A DNA stretch of 64,000 nt from Hortaea werneckii (taxonomy: Eukaryota > Ascomycota > Dothideomycetes > Mycosphaerellales > Teratosphaeriaceae). Shown in pieces: positions 1 through 12,384 of the stretch. The stretch covers positions 1,054,001-1,118,000 of the forward strand of contig JBAOKB010000048.1 of assembly GCA_037044905.1 (NCBI GenBank). Reading direction: 5' to 3'. Below the pieces are notes generated by a model. The model saw only the letters and a program-made list of their open reading frames with translations. It was not told where the DNA came from and searched no databases. The first letter of the stretch is position 1. Every line of letters starts with the position of its first letter. The translations under genes were made by a program, and so were the position numbers.

Positions 1-47
1 AACCATTGATATCGCCATCCTCCTCCGTAAACACCACCACCACCACC

Positions 48-1814
48 ATGAACATGTTAGCCGACACCTCCCTCGAGCTGCTGAAGAAAGGCCAACAGGC
101 CCATGGCTCACACCCGAGCTTCCTCCACCTCGTCGGCCTGGTCTGCGAAGCCGTACTGGAGGTCGTCTTTGTCGCCTTGCCGGGCTTCATCGTCGCCTAT
201 ACTGGCATGTTCGACGCCAAGTCCCAGAAGTTCGTGGCCGAGCTGAACACTATGGTCTTCACCCCATGTCTGGTCTTCACTAAGCTGGCCAGTCAGCTCA
301 ATGCCGATAAGCTCGCCGATCTCGTCGTGATCCCATTCATCTTCGCCGCACAGACCTTAGTCAGCTGGTGTTGCGCTCAAGTCATGGCTCGCGCCTTTGG
401 CTTCAGCGGATGGAACAAGCGGAGAGAGAAGAACTTCATCCTGGCAATGGGCGTCTTTGGCAACTCCAACAGTCTGCCCATTTCGCTCGTCTTGTCCTTA
501 AGCAAGACCATCTCGGGCCTGCATTGGGACAAGATTCCAGGCGATAACGACAATGAGGTTGCCGCCAGAGGTATTTTGTACTTGCTCATCTTTCAGCAGC
601 TCGGACAGTTGCTGCGCTGGACATGGGGCTACAGTGTCCTGCTGAAGCCGGCGAGCGCATATGAGGCGGAAGACCGGGAGCGTGAGAGTGAAGAAGAGAG
701 ATGGAGGGAGGAAGGCCGATATAGGGATGAGCCGGACGAGCCTCTACCAAACGGAAATGCTGCCAACGGGAAAAAGATATCACCCGACTCTGGTTTCAAC
801 TCGGGAAATGCGTCAGATGCGCGAAGTTCGGGTTCAGAAGACGAGAGCGGCAGAGACAGAGAAAATGGCGTTCCTGAGATCGTCCCAAGCACAGCAGCCA
901 ACGGGAACATCATTTCCAACGAACCACGCCACTTGGCAGACCAAGACACACCGACTAGCCCGTCAGCACGACACAGCCTAGGCGACCGCGCGAGAAGTCT
1001 GGGCCACATTACCACCTTCCCCAACTACTCACCCTCCTCCAACAGCAAGCCCAGCGACCAAGAACCCTACACCGGCTGGACAGCACCCTTCCTTCACGCC
1101 CGAGACGCGCTCGCCCACCACCTCCGTCTCCTGGGCCATAGAATATCTACTACGGGCCACTACCTCTTCGTCAAGCTTCCCCTCCCACTCCGTCGCGTCC
1201 TCGTCGCCATCACCAACACTCTCACCTCCATCTTCCGCGGCATCTGGCGCCAAATGAACCCACCCCTCTGGGCCATGCTGATTGCCCTCATCGTTGCCTC
1301 AATCCCCCAACTCCAACACCTCTTCTTCACGCCCGGCACTCTGGTCAACAACTCCCTCACCCGCGCCGTCTCGCAATCCGGCGGCGTCGCCGTGCCCCTG
1401 ATCCTCGTCGTCCTCGGCGCCAACCTCGCCCGCTCCACCCTCCCCCAGGACCAACTCGCCTCCACCGCCTCCGAGAAATCCGACGAGCGCAAACTCCTCT
1501 ACGCCTCCCTCCTCTCCCGTATGGTCCTCCCCACCATCATCATGGCCCCTCTACTCGCCCTCATGGCCAAGTTCCTGCCCATCAGTATCCTCGACGACCC
1601 CATCTTTATCATCGTCTGTTTCCTCCTCACCGGCGCCCCGAGTGCGTTGCAGTTGGCCCAGATTTGCCAGGTCAATGGCGTCTTTATGGGCACGATGAGT
1701 AATCTGCTCACGGCGAGTTACGTCGTGGCGATCTTGCCGAGCACGTTGGTCCTGGTTATGTTGGGGTTGGAGGTGCTGGAGTGGGCGCAGGGGACGGGAG
1801 TTGGTGGTGGTTGA
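48..1814 (+). CDS. Auxin efflux carrier (AEC/PIN-like) family membrane transporter
   Basis: Single-exon reading frame of 588 residues from the ATG at 48, which sits in a good context (ACCACCATGA). The frame stays open to the window edge, so a more upstream start or exon cannot be excluded. The protein has hydrophobic helices at both ends (roughly residues 20-200 and 400-580), separated by a charged, Ser/Glu-rich loop of about 180 residues. This bipartite plan is that of the fungal membrane transport protein family related to plant PIN carriers. An N-terminal segment with GNSNSLP and a C-terminal segment with TGAPSALQLAQICQ match the conserved polar patches of the family. The likely place is an internal membrane (ER or plasma membrane). 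The substrate is unknown in fungi, so no auxin role is implied. Confidence 0.85.
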   Translation: MNMLADTSLELLKKGQQAHGSHPSFLHLVGLVCEAVLEVVFVALPGFIVAYTGMFDAKSQKFVAELNTMVFTPCLVFTKLASQLNADKLADLVVIPFIFAAQTLVSWCCAQVMARAFGFSGWNKRREKNFILAMGVFGNSNSLPISLVLSLSKTISGLHWDKIPGDNDNEVAARGILYLLIFQQLGQLLRWTWGYSVLLKPASAYEAEDRERESEEERWREEGRYRDEPDEPLPNGNAANGKKISPDSGFNSGNASDARSSGSEDESGRDRENGVPEIVPSTAANGNIISNEPRHLADQDTPTSPSARHSLGDRARSLGHITTFPNYSPSSNSKPSDQEPYTGWTAPFLHARDALAHHLRLLGHRISTTGHYLFVKLPLPLRRVLVAITNTLTSIFRGIWRQMNPPLWAMLIALIVASIPQLQHLFFTPGTLVNNSLTRAVSQSGGVAVPLILVVLGANLARSTLPQDQLASTASEKSDERKLLYASLLSRMVLPTIIMAPLLALMAKFLPISILDDPIFIIVCFLLTGAPSALQLAQICQVNGVFMGTMSNLLTASYVVAILPSTLVLVMLGLEVLEWAQGTGVGGG

Positions 1815-3679
1815 GAGGTTTCCTTTGATGAAAGAGGGGTTCTTGGAACGATGATGGGTTGGTGGTGTTCGGTCATTCCATGGTGTTCGATTATTTTGAA
1901 GAAAGGGAAGGCGGAGGTCCATGTGTCACACGGACGTTGTGTGACGAAGAATGGGAGATGGAGACGACGCATGTCCACGCTACTTCCCCTCTTTTGTTGA
2001 GATCGTTGATCTCTACCATATCTCCCTAACCATCGCCGCCGTCTTGCCCAGTCGAGAGAGGGAATGCTGTCGTGCTTGCACAGCCGGAGATGCTTGCCCC
2101 GCCCAACAAGAACATGGAGACTTTCATGCAAGGAGGGAGCGCAATCGTGCCTGGAACTATAGAGCCCCCTTCCTATCCCTCCCCACCGATCCTACAGAAC
2201 CCACAGGACAGGGAGAGGGTGCTCGGATTCTTCACATCGCCACGCCGTCTTTGCTGGGCTGAGCCGTCTGATTCATGACCAGATTTCACCCTATTACCTA
2301 GTATCGAGCAAGAAAGGAGAAGAAGGAAAGCGCTCTTTTCTGGGAAATCATACACCTCCTTTTCCCCAAAAGTGAAGGACAGAGAGGGAATTTACCTCGG
2401 ATCGTGGGGCTAGCTGGGAGAGCGCGGAATGGGATGCCTTTGACGGGTGGGAAAAGCATCTGACTTGTTGGGGGGATGAGGGGGCTTTGGTGTTGTGTGA
2501 CTCTTCTACTTGGTGTGTATTAAGTACATAGGAATATTATCGGAAAGGAAAAGATTATGTGAGCAGTCGCTTGAATGTTGGGACAGATTCGTAAGGCATC
2601 CCTTTCTCTTCTCCCCCCACTCCTCGTTTCCGTCTTCTTTCAATTTATTGTGGTGAAATGGCGGGAGGTGTAAAGGGGATGGATATTCGGGGTTTCTAGC
2701 GGTCAAAAGATATCTTGAGTAAAATTGTATGGTCGGGTAGAGTGTGCTGCGCCGAGGACGATGTAGTATTTCCAAACACCATGGGGGAATGGGGCGCAAG
2801 GAAAGGCCGTGGTCCGTCTTCAAGTTTCCAGGTTACCAACGAGTACGTGATGCGATGACAGCTTTCGCCGAAGTTCCGGGGCTGGAGGAGACGCGAGAGG
2901 GGAGTGAAGCTGTTCACACGACCTTTGTACCCTACTGACCGTTCTAAGCCCATCATAGTAACTCCAAGCGTGGGCCCCTGCCTTTGCACCAGGCAACCAC
3001 AAGGCGGATGGGGTGTTGATATCTCTCCCCAGCCGCGATGCCGTCTGATAAAACTCAAGCTTCTGCCCATGTGTCGCCAAGGCGTCTCAGGAAGAGATAA
3101 GCTAGGGCTAAGCACAGCGAACTCGGACTAATCTGCACCAATCATCCTACCTTATCATTCTTGAGAACCCCCTCGACATTGTAATTACTGGAAGGATCCT
3201 CTACAACCTCCTGCTGACTAGCAAGGAATACTCATCCCTCCCGGCTGGGCTTTCCTGTCTAGGTAACACAACGTGCAATTCGGAACGGTATCGCGGACTA
3301 AACGCCGGATAAGGGCGGCCCCACGCGGAGTTCGCTGTAGAGCCAGTGAATGTCGACGGCCTCGACGGCCTCGACGGCGCTGCTGTGCCATTACGCAGCA
3401 AGGTTTCATCCTTTGATGTGTGAAGCTCACGCTGACGGGGTCGTGTCGCTAGGAGCCGGATTGAACCATTACTGGCTGGCTGGTTGGACATGTGAGCGAT
3501 ATAGATCTTCCTACCTCCTCCTCTGCCGGCGACCCTCTTCTCTTTTTGAGGTTGCTCTCCAGGAAGAGGAGGGAGAAGAAGACGACGACGACGACGATAA
3601 GGGACGGTTTCAGTGATACTCTCGCACGTGTTGTTTGTGCAATTGAGCTTTCCATCAACGCCAACCGTCTCGACCAACC
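1815..3679. other. Intergenic region between the two transporters
   Basis: About 1.9 kb with only short overlapping frames on both strands that show no recognisable domain. It should hold the 3' region of the AEC-type gene and the promoter of the permease gene. A short GAC/GAT run lies at about 3580-3600, just ahead of the permease. No RNA gene or mobile-element hallmark was seen. Confidence 0.5.
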
Positions 3680-5448
3680 ATGGCGTCTCCTGCTGTTGCG
3701 CCCGCCGCGTCAGACGACCAGCACCTGGCGCAACTGGGCCATAAACAGGAGCTGCGGCGCCATTTCTCGCCGCTGTCGATGCTGGGATTGGCCTTCGCCA
3801 TCCTGAACTCGTGGACGGCGCTGTCGTCCTCGCTCTCGGTAGCTTTGCCGAGCGGAGGTCCCACGTCGGTAATTTGGGGCTTAGTCACCGCCGGCATCTG
3901 CAATCTCTGCTTGGCTGCTTCGCTGGCGGAATTCCTTTCCTCTTTTCCCACCGCAGGCGGACAGTGAGTTACACTCTATCTCTCCCTCCTCAGCTACGCG
4001 AGAAGCAGAGGAGCATTTGACGCTGACGAGACACTCGCGCCAGGTATCACTGGGTCGCTGTTATAAGCTGGAAGAGCTGGGTCCCCATCCTATCATGGAT
4101 TGTAGGATGGATCAATGTTTTCGGATGGATGGCCTTGACGGCCACGGCTGGGTCGCTGGGTAGTACGCTGATCGTGGATATCATCCCCCTTTACCATCCC
4201 AACTACGAAGGCCAGCCATGGCATCAGTTCCTGATCTACATCGGGTACCAATTGGTCGCGATGATCATTAACATGTTCGGAAACACCGCCCTACCGTACA
4301 TCAACAAAGGCGCGATTAGCTGGTCCATTGCCGGATTCGCTATCGTTTCCATCACTGTCCTGGCTTGCGCTTCTCCGGACTACAATACAGGCGAGTTTGT
4401 CTACAGGAAGTTCATCAATGATGTGGGCTGGCCGGATGGGATTGCTTGGCTTCTGGGCTTGCTGCAAGGTGGTTTTGGTCTGACGGGATACGATGCAACA
4501 GCGCATATGATTGAGGAGATTCCCAATGCCGCCATCGAAGGCCCGAAGATCATGATCTACTGCGTGGCCATCGGGACTTTCACCGGCTTCATCTTCCTCA
4601 CCTGTCTCTTATTTGTAGCGGGTTCAGCAGACGAGGTCATCAACTCCCCCTATGGACCCTTGGGCCAGATCTTATATCACGCCACGGGCAGCAAAGCCGG
4701 CGCAGTCTGCTTGCAGATCTTCCCGCTGGTCTGTCTGATCTTCGCCGCCATCTCCATCATGACGACCTCGTCCCGCATGACCTACGCCTTCGCGCGAGAC
4801 GGCGGCCTGCCCTTCTCCCGCTTCTTCGCGCGCGTCCACCCCAAACTCGACGTGCCCCTGGAATCCATCGCCCTCACCAACCTCGTCGTGCTAATTATGG
4901 GCTGTATCTTCCTCGGCTCGAGCTCGGCCTTCAACGCCATCACCTCCGCCTCGGTCGTCGCCCTGGGCCTCTCTTACGGCATCCCAATCGCCATCAACTG
5001 TCTCCGCTTCCGCAGAATGCTCCCAGAAACTCGTCCCTTCAAACTCCCAGAATGGTTCGCCTGGTCTGCCAACCTCCTCGGCGTCGCCTACGTCATCTTG
5101 ACAACCGTCCTCTTCGTCTTCCCGCCCGAACTCCCCGTCACCGGCACCAATATGAACTACTGCATCGTCGCCTTCGGTGTCGTGTTGATTATTAGTGTGA
5201 TTCAGTGGTTCGTCGACGGGAGGAAGAATTATACCGGTCCGAGGGTCGAGCTGGACGAGAATGTTTTGACGGCTATGCAGACGCTTGAGGACGAGAAGCA
5301 TTCTTACTCTCACCAGCAGCCTGGCATGGATGGAGGGCATGATGGGACGAACCGCGGTGGGTTCTCAGGCGAGAAGACGCAGCAGCGGCCGAGCCATCGG
5401 AAGGTTTCGTCTGGTGACGACGATGGGATCTCTGAGAAGGGATCGTGA
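3680..5448 (+). CDS. Amino acid/GABA permease (APC superfamily)
   Basis: Two exons, 3680-3963 and 4044-5448, joined across an 80-bp intron (GTGAGT..CCAG). The join restores the GGQYHWVA motif characteristic of fungal GABA/choline-type permeases. The product is 562 residues with about 12 hydrophobic segments. Its short N-terminal tail ends in a segment beginning FSPLSMLGLAFAIL, and a cytosolic Ser/Gly/His-rich tail covers the last 60 or so residues. The motifs TGYDATAHMIEEIPNA and SSRMTYAFARDGGLPFS are typical of the amino acid-choline transporter family. It probably imports GABA or another amino acid, choline or a polyamine at the plasma membrane; the substrate cannot be told from sequence. 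The start lies in a good context (ACCATGG). Confidence 0.93.
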
Positions 5449-6441
5449 TCCCTTTCCACCTTTCAGTTTTGGAAAGAGAAATCAAAAGGTACGTTCTCAG
5501 CTTTTCTCTTTCTTTTTCTCGCCTTGGGAAGGGAAGGGCTTGCTCCTATGCCCTCCTTCCCTCTTTTTCTTCACCCCTGATGACAGAACTGATTAAGGGA
5601 TTTTCTTGAGAGGAATACAAAATTCTCTCGGTGAAGACTCAATCATTTATTTACCAATTGTTCCTACTGATCCTTACAAACAAACAAATTTTTCTATGCA
5701 AATGCTGTATTTGACTCTTGTGTCGGCGATGGTTGCTAACCCTTCTTAAAAGCATCAAGGGCCTTCTAATCCTCGAATGGGATCTCTTTCCCGTCCAGCC
5801 AGCGAGATGTTTCAAGATTAATTCTTATAACACATTTATTCTACAATCACAGTTTTCCATCTTATCATCGGGATTTCTTTCTCTCTCTCAAAAATTTTTC
5901 TCTCCAAATTTTTTTTTTCTTTTTGTGTCCTTTTCCCAAATGGCACAGACGGAGTTGACGCACCACCAATGTCCCGCCCCAGCCCCCTCCCATCGTCTCT
6001 TGTTTTCCATCATACCCCACTCTCTTCTTTTTGGGCAAGTGTGAAGAGAAGAAAACGTAGGAAACCCCGAGTCGATTTTCGAAAGTTTGCTTACTCTTTC
6101 TCATCTTGTGCCCTCCTGCTGATTTTCATAGGGGGAGAATGAATCTCCCCTCTTCCTCGCAGGAGAGGAAACAACAAGGGAGAACGAAGAAGGAGAAGAG
6201 GGGACTGGGAGGGGCTGCGGAAAGATGCAAAATTCTTGTTTTTTTTTTTTTTTTCTTTTTCCTTTCTCTTCCTTTTCTTATAGTGGAGAGGAAGGCAAGC
6301 TACTTATATCCCTCGCCTTCTTCTCTCTGCGACGGAGTTTTGAAAATCTTCCCACTCTAACTTTTCCTGCTTTCCCCTTCTCTTCATATCCTACACCCCC
6401 CGAAACACCAACCCCACCCCCTCCCCCATCCCCATATCTCC
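5449..6441. other. Intergenic region with pyrimidine-rich tracts
   Basis: About 1 kb between the 3' end of the permease and the 3' end of RSE1 (convergent genes). It is rich in T and C/T tracts, including a run of 16 T at 6239-6254. No coding frame with recognisable content was seen. It probably contains both polyadenylation regions. Confidence 0.5.
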
Positions 6442-9400
6442 TTACCAAGCCACCCGTCCCCTAACCTCCAAAACCTTCCTCTCCACCTCCTTAACCTCCC
6501 TCTCCAACTCGGCCGCCACCCGCACCTTAGAATCCATCCCCAGTCTTAAAAACCTCTCGCACAGATCCCCATCCACGACCCCCTTGAGCGGGACATAATA
6601 CCCCTTAAACATGAGATGGTCCCTCCCCGCAAGCGGCGGGTCCTCAGCCCGTAACAGCATCTCCAGCTGCGCGAAGAACTCGACGTCCTCGCGACTGACG
6701 AAGGGAACGAGAATCCCCATCGTGCCCTGCAGACCGGAGAAGAACAGGACGTCCTGGCCGCCCGGCACGAGCGGGGTGCGTTGGATACTGGTCGGGATAT
6801 CGTTCGTAAACACGTGCGCGCGCAGGTCGAGCCGGTAGGGGGTCCCGTTTAGGTAGGAGCGTTCGTTGGAGATGTAACCCCCCACGCCTTCCTCGTCGGA
6901 TTCCTTCGAGGCCTGCTCGGGCACGCGCAGCACGAACAAGTTCCCGAATTTGTCGGCGCCGGCGGCCGTTTCGTAGTCCAGGACGCTGAGCGCCGTGCTC
7001 CAGCGTGGGATCGTGTCGTCCACGAAGGGGATTAGCCGGTTGTGCGCGGGTTTGAAGACGATGAAGGTTAGGGATTCCGAGATGTCGGCGCAGATTAGCC
7101 GGTTGCCGCGGGAGTCGATCGAGGTGATGAGGTTGGGGACTACGGTTCCGCGGGATTTGCGCAGGAGGGATTTGAGGCCGAGGTCGTAGATGAAGAGTTC
7201 GTTGCCCACGCCGATGGCGAGGCGGCCGTGGAAGGGGTGGAGGGCGTAGATCGGGGTTGGGAAGGGGGTCTGAAGTATTGGTTGTTAGTGATCTGCTGTA
7301 TCGCAACCTCGTAAGGATGTCTCTCTTTCGAGATATGTCATGACTTACCTTATGCACCAACTCAATCTTCCTCCCCTCCTCACTAATCCGATAAATATGC
7401 ACGAACCCCTTCGGCTTCTCCCCTACGACCGGCTCACCAGGCCTCAAATGCTGTCCCGTGCCCACCGCCAGGTAAATATCCCATTCCTTGCTCTCAAACG
7501 GGACAGCAGCACAACACAACGCGGCCTCATTCTCCCCGAGCTCAAGCGTACACACCGGCTCTTCCGCTGTCGGATCAACGACCTGTACGCAACTGGCCCA
7601 GTGGCCCGGCGCACGCGAAAGCCCCAAATGCTTCTCCAGCTCGGCGGGGGACATCTCCCCCTCGGCAGGATCCTCCATCTTGACTTCTGCTCCATTCTGC
7701 CCATCTTCTTCCTTCTTCGCCCCAGCGCCCTCAAGCAACCCCTTCTTCGTCCCCTCGCTCAAGGTGTTCCCCTCTGCCTGCGCCACATACCAAACCGGAA
7801 GCCAGGGATTCCGACTCATGGCACGAGGGGTATACCTTAGTGGGATATCTTTCGAACTTAATAACCCGCCTTCGACCCCTTCGACGCCGAAAATCAGCAG
7901 GTTCCCGCCTTGCACGGCACAGAGACCCTTAAGGTGCTCCGAGGCAAAAGGCCGCACGGCTTCGAGCTGCGACGTCACGAGCGGCGCGAGCGTGTAGAGG
8001 TCCGAGACTGGGTGGTTGTAGCCTAGCCAGGGGCGGGAAGAAGCGGCGAGGATGGCGGAGGAAGATGCGCCATCGGCTGCGTGCTGCGCTTGGCCGGGCA
8101 CGTCGACAGGGAAGAGCCGGGTCGGTCTCGCGCCGAGGAATTTCGTGCGCACCTCGCCCAGCTCGCCCGTGACTTCGTCGATGGTCGCGCGGAGGTAGAG
8201 GCCCGATTGCAGCCCGATGTGGACGTAGTTGGTCAGGGTCCCTGAGCTCGGGTCGCGCATGGAGACGACTTCAATGGAAGTCGGCATGGCGGAGAGGGCT
8301 TGCACGGATTTGGGTTCGAGGGGAGAGTCGAGCTCGATGGACATGACACGGATGGTGCAGTCGTCGCAGCCGACGACGGCGAATTTGGCTTGCAGTTGTC
8401 CTGGAGGGGTAGCGCCCACGGCGAGCGCGGTGATCTTGCCGGACATTTCCGGCATCTCTTCTAATTGGTTCAGGACGCCGTCGTCGCCCATGAAGAAGAA
8501 GGCGAGTTCGGAGGAGGACAGCCCAAGCAGGAGCTGGCGGCTGTTGGCGCTGCCGGCGACGATAGTGCGGTGGGCGGGTGAGGGCCACTCGTTTACAGCG
8601 CCGCTTTCGAGGATACTCAGGACGCCACGGGCATGCACTTGGACAAGGGTAGCATCGCCCATGGTTTGGGCAGTGACGGTCGCACGATTGGTCAGGAAAG
8701 GGGAGTCTTCCATCGTTTCAACTTCATCGCCAATGCTGAGGACAATGGTTTTGTCACCGTAGGCCGAGCTGAGGAGGAGGTAGGAGTGGTAATCATCCGA
8801 GGCGCGATGCCTGAGCGACCAGAGGTTGTCGAAGGGGATATTGCCTAGCGGCGAGCTGACAATCTCTTGCACTTCGAGGCCATGACGGAGAGTTTTGAAG
8901 CGGGAGTTGGCACCTGAACCCTGGATGGCGTAGATCTGAGGGGCGTCTTCTCCAGTGAGGTTGTCGACCTTGGTTTTCATTAAGGGATGGAGAGAGGGTT
9001 GTGTAGCAGCAAGGGAAGTAAACGCCAGGCCGCGCGGTTTGAAGAATGTAGGTGTATAGGCGTCGGCTGGGTCAGGAGACACGTCGTCAGAGGAGAAGTT
9101 GTTGTGAGGTTCGAAGTCCATGTCTTCAGCGAGGTCGTTGACATGGTAGAGTTTGCTGTCGCCATGTTCGGAGGCGGTATAGATGTAACCCTTGCGGATG
9201 AGCAGCATCGTCTTTGCTACCGGGAAGGTTTCGTAGTATTTAAGGTTGATCCGGACGGGTTGAGAGGTGCGACGGCCCTGTGCATCTTCGGCCATGTCGA
9301 GAGTGAGCTTGAAGACGTCGCCATCTTCGGTCTGGAGGAGGAAGAAGAATTCGTGCCGGGCCTTGGAAAGGTGCAGACAGCCGGAAACGATGATGCGTTT

Positions 9401-10288
9401 TCGTTCGGGATCCTCAGTTGGTCCTGAACGGCGCGGAATGGGAATGGATAAGCCCTCAGCCTTGTCGTGGCGGTAATATATCCGTCCTTCGCAGCAGACC
9501 AACACTCCACTTGGTCCATCCTGGCCACCGGGTACGCCAAAGATCTTGTTTGCGCTGTAGTCGACGGTATCGCTCCAGCTCTTGATCACATGGTTCAGTC
9601 CTAGGTCGACCGTGTAATATACCAAATGCTTTTCCCGTCTCTCGTACTCAACACCACTGCTATCCGCCTCTGCTTCGCTGTAGTCGACCTCGAGAGCGGC
9701 AAAGATGGGATGTTCCCACCCAGTATCCAATGCACATATGCCAAAACATAAACTCGCCCACTGGTTGGCCTCATGCGGACTTGAGATACGAATGGTGCTG
9801 TCCGGCTCGCGGTTCACCATGTACACGACCTTGTTCTTCTCCGTGCTCGCCAACATCAGACACCTTCCCCGCGGATCTGACGCAACATACTGCCCGGGGA
9901 CCGTCCGTCGCACTCCGCTCTTGCCGAATGTTTCGAGGTGAACGCGGCGAAAAGCATTTTTGTCGGCGTCGTAATTCAACATGCTCATCCGGCCACTGTC
10001 GCTGCTCACCACCAGCTGGTCGGTAGCTGTGCCTGGAATCCGGAACGCGGACACGCCGCGAATGATACCGAAGACATCCTGGTCGAGGACTGTGGAGAGT
10101 TTTACTTCGGAGCGGTCTTCGTTCTCGACGATGCGGTGCAGGTAGATACGCTGGCCGCGGGCTTCGAAGATCTGCTGGTCCTGGGTCTTCAAGCCGGGAA
10201 TGGCATTGCAGGTCACGGAACACGAAGGCGCGGAAGGCGGGGTGAGAGTGAGGGCGTAGAAGGATTGGGTTTGTTGCACGTTGGCCAT
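6442..10288 (-). CDS. RSE1: Pre-mRNA-splicing factor RSE1 (SF3b subunit 3 / SF3B130)
   Basis: Exon 1 is 10288-7349 and exon 2 is 7269-6442, with a 79-bp phase-0 intron (GTAAGT..TTCAG). The product is 1255 residues, the usual size for Rse1/SF3B3. It aligns by eye with SF3B3 throughout: ETFGKSGVRRTVPGQ and VPGGQDGPSGVLVC near the N-terminus, RHGLEVQEI mid-protein, and DYETAAGADKFGNLFVLRVP plus GRDHLMFKGYYVPLKGVVDG in the C-terminal CPSF-A-like region. Rse1 is a WD40-type scaffold of the U2 snRNP SF3b complex that supports branch-site recognition in the nucleus. The ATG at 10288 is used because the longer frame above it begins with TTG. MSS51 is transcribed divergently 389 bp away. Confidence 0.96.
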
Positions 10289-10677
10289 GATGGCCGGTGC
10301 CAAGCGGAAGAGGGAGAGACAATCGAAGGAGCGACGGAGGGAGAGGGGAGGGTGGTGATAGCGGCGTAGGAGGGAGGAGGTGGCGGAGGCTGTTCAAGGT
10401 ATAGCAGGTAATCACTATCCCACTGTCAAGTATGTAGATCGCGTTCACTTTTGCGACAGAGACGGGCAGGTATCGCGAGTCAAGCACTACTGCTACAGTC
10501 GGTGGTCGATGGTCCGATCCGCTTGGTGATTGTGGAGCGGACCTGACTCCCCCATCGGGCAAAGGCGGCGATATGCGCTGACGTCTTGTATATGCATCTC
10601 TACCTAGGTATCGTACATAGTAACTACAGTGTAGCCATAGTGTAGGGGCACAGTAACCACGACTGCAATTGTCTACC
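10289..10677. promoter_or_regulatory. Shared divergent promoter RSE1/MSS51
   Basis: These 389 bp between two divergent start codons must carry both promoters. The region contains the perfect palindrome TACCTAGGTA at 10601-10610, about 70 bp before the MSS51 ATG. No clear TATA box was seen. Confidence 0.6.
10601..10610. promoter_or_regulatory. Palindrome TACCTAGGTA
   Basis: Perfect 10-bp palindrome in the RSE1/MSS51 divergent promoter, one of four perfect copies in the window. Confidence 0.6.
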
Positions 10678-12384
10678 ATGGCAGCCAACACCGTCTGTGC
10701 CCGCTGTCTGCGGCGTGCTTTGAGCTCCACCACCCCCCGCTCGCTGCCTGTCTCCCGCCGCGCCTTCACTTCCTCGTCCGCTCCGAAACAGCCCTCCCGC
10801 CGGAGCATCCACCACACATCCCGCCAATCCGCCCCTCCCCTTCAGCAGGAACCTCAACCCACCGGCGCAGCGCCGTACCACGATGTCCGCGGCCGCACCA
10901 CCGACAAAGAAACCCAGAATGTCCGGCAAGAAAAAAGAGTCCTCCTCCAACCCAACAACCTCTTCCACTCCTTCACCCACTCCCCCGCCCCGGAGATCCG
11001 CCGTCGCGCCGCCTTCATGAGACAGAACGCCTACTGTCCGCACCCTTCGCACCAACCGACCCGGGCTGCCACCTCTCCCGTCGATCCCGAACAGCACAAG
11101 TCCACCCACAGCGGCATGCCCCCAGCCCATGTCCGCCATGAATGTCCCGACTGCGGCATCCCCGTCTCCTGCTGCGCCGAGCACTTCGCGGACGATTACG
11201 CCAGCCATCTTGAGGTCTGCGACGTGCTCCGCCAGATCAACGAGGATGACCACGATCTCCTCAGTGGGAGGTTTTTCCCGGAATTCGAGTACCCGGGTCC
11301 CCAGCTGGACGAGGCTCAGGTCAATTTGACCAATTGGGACACCATGCTCTATTCGCGCGAGTTTAATGCGGTGAACGAGGAGAGGAGTATGCGTCAGGTG
11401 ACTAGGTTGTTGACGTATCCGGTTACGATTGGGAGTGTGTTGCATGAGTTGAGTCCGTATGGGTTGAAGAATGGATTGACTGCGGAGGGATTAAGGAGTT
11501 TAAGTGGTGAGTCTCCATTTCGCATTACTACCTTCCACTTCCACTGCCCCTATTCGCACACATCTTGTTCATCACTTCATCGACCACCCCTCTAGCTCCT
11601 TCCTAGCTAACCCTCCCCTCCAGCCCTGCGATACACTCTCCACCCACCCCGCACAGGCGCCGGAACCGACATCAAAGGGCTCCGTCCCAACCCACCTCCC
11701 GTCCGACTCTTCATCCTCGGCGCCCGCGCCGAATCCTCCCTGCCCCGCGAAGTCTGGATCCAACTCTCCCACCTCTTCCCCCGCGCCACCTTCCACCTAA
11801 TCTTCATCGGGCCCGAAAGCATGGCGAACCGGGACGCCGAATTCCCCTTACCGCCCCGCACCCCTTCCAACCCCTGGGGCGCCATCATCGAAGACCGTCT
11901 CGGCGGCCAGATGAAAATCTCCACCTACGTCGAGTACTTCCACACCCTCCACGCCGCGCAAGCCTTCGCGCCCTACGACCCGTACTTCGACGCCTTCGTC
12001 CTCTTCCACCCGGGTCTCGGCCACCCGGCTTCCTCCCACGAATGGGAACACACTCTGCCCCAACTCCTCGAGACCAAAGTCCCGATCATCTGCACGGGCT
12101 ACACGGACTTCGACATGCATCGGGATATCGCGTGGGTGGAGGAGAAGAGCCGGGGCGAGGCGGATGTCATGTTGCAGCCCCAGGAAAACCGCTTCAGGAG
12201 TCTGCGCTGGGACCTGAATGATTTGGATCCCGCGGGCGATGTGAGTGCGGGGAATTGGGGCGTTTGGGGTTTTAGGGGTAAGAGGTATGAGGCTGATGAG
12301 TATCGGGGACGGGGTGTTAGTGCTGGGTCTGCACGGGAGGGAGAGGGTGAGGGAGAGGGGGACGGTGGGGTGATTAGGCAGTAA
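10678..12384 (+). CDS. MSS51: Mss51-like mitochondrial translational activator (MYND-type zinc finger)
   Basis: Exons 10678-11506 and 11624-12384, with a 117-bp phase-1 intron (GTGAGT, branch GCTAAC, CTCCAG). The product is 529 residues. The N-terminus is rich in Arg/Ser/Thr and poor in acidic residues, like a mitochondrial presequence. A Cys/His cluster (CPDCGIPVSCCAEHF, about residues 156-170, with a later HLEVC) is MYND-like. The second exon begins ALRYTLHPPRTG and contains VRLFILGARAESSLPREVW, typical of the Mss51 C-terminal domain. In yeast, Mss51 activates COX1 mRNA translation and couples it to cytochrome oxidase assembly. Two Cys-Pro dipeptides (residues 120 and 156) resemble the CP motifs tied to heme sensing in yeast Mss51. 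The C-terminus ends in a low-complexity Gly/Glu tail. Confidence 0.9.

Noticed and set aside
3455..3475. Minus-strand GGTTCAATCC resembling a tRNA B box
   Set aside because: Flanking bases do not pair as a T stem, and no acceptor or anticodon stem could be formed.
6644..7348. Continuation of the RSE1 exon-1 frame past its donor into an Arg/Pro-rich tail
   Set aside because: The tail is out-of-frame sequence. Splicing 7270-7348 restores the conserved SF3B3 C-terminus.
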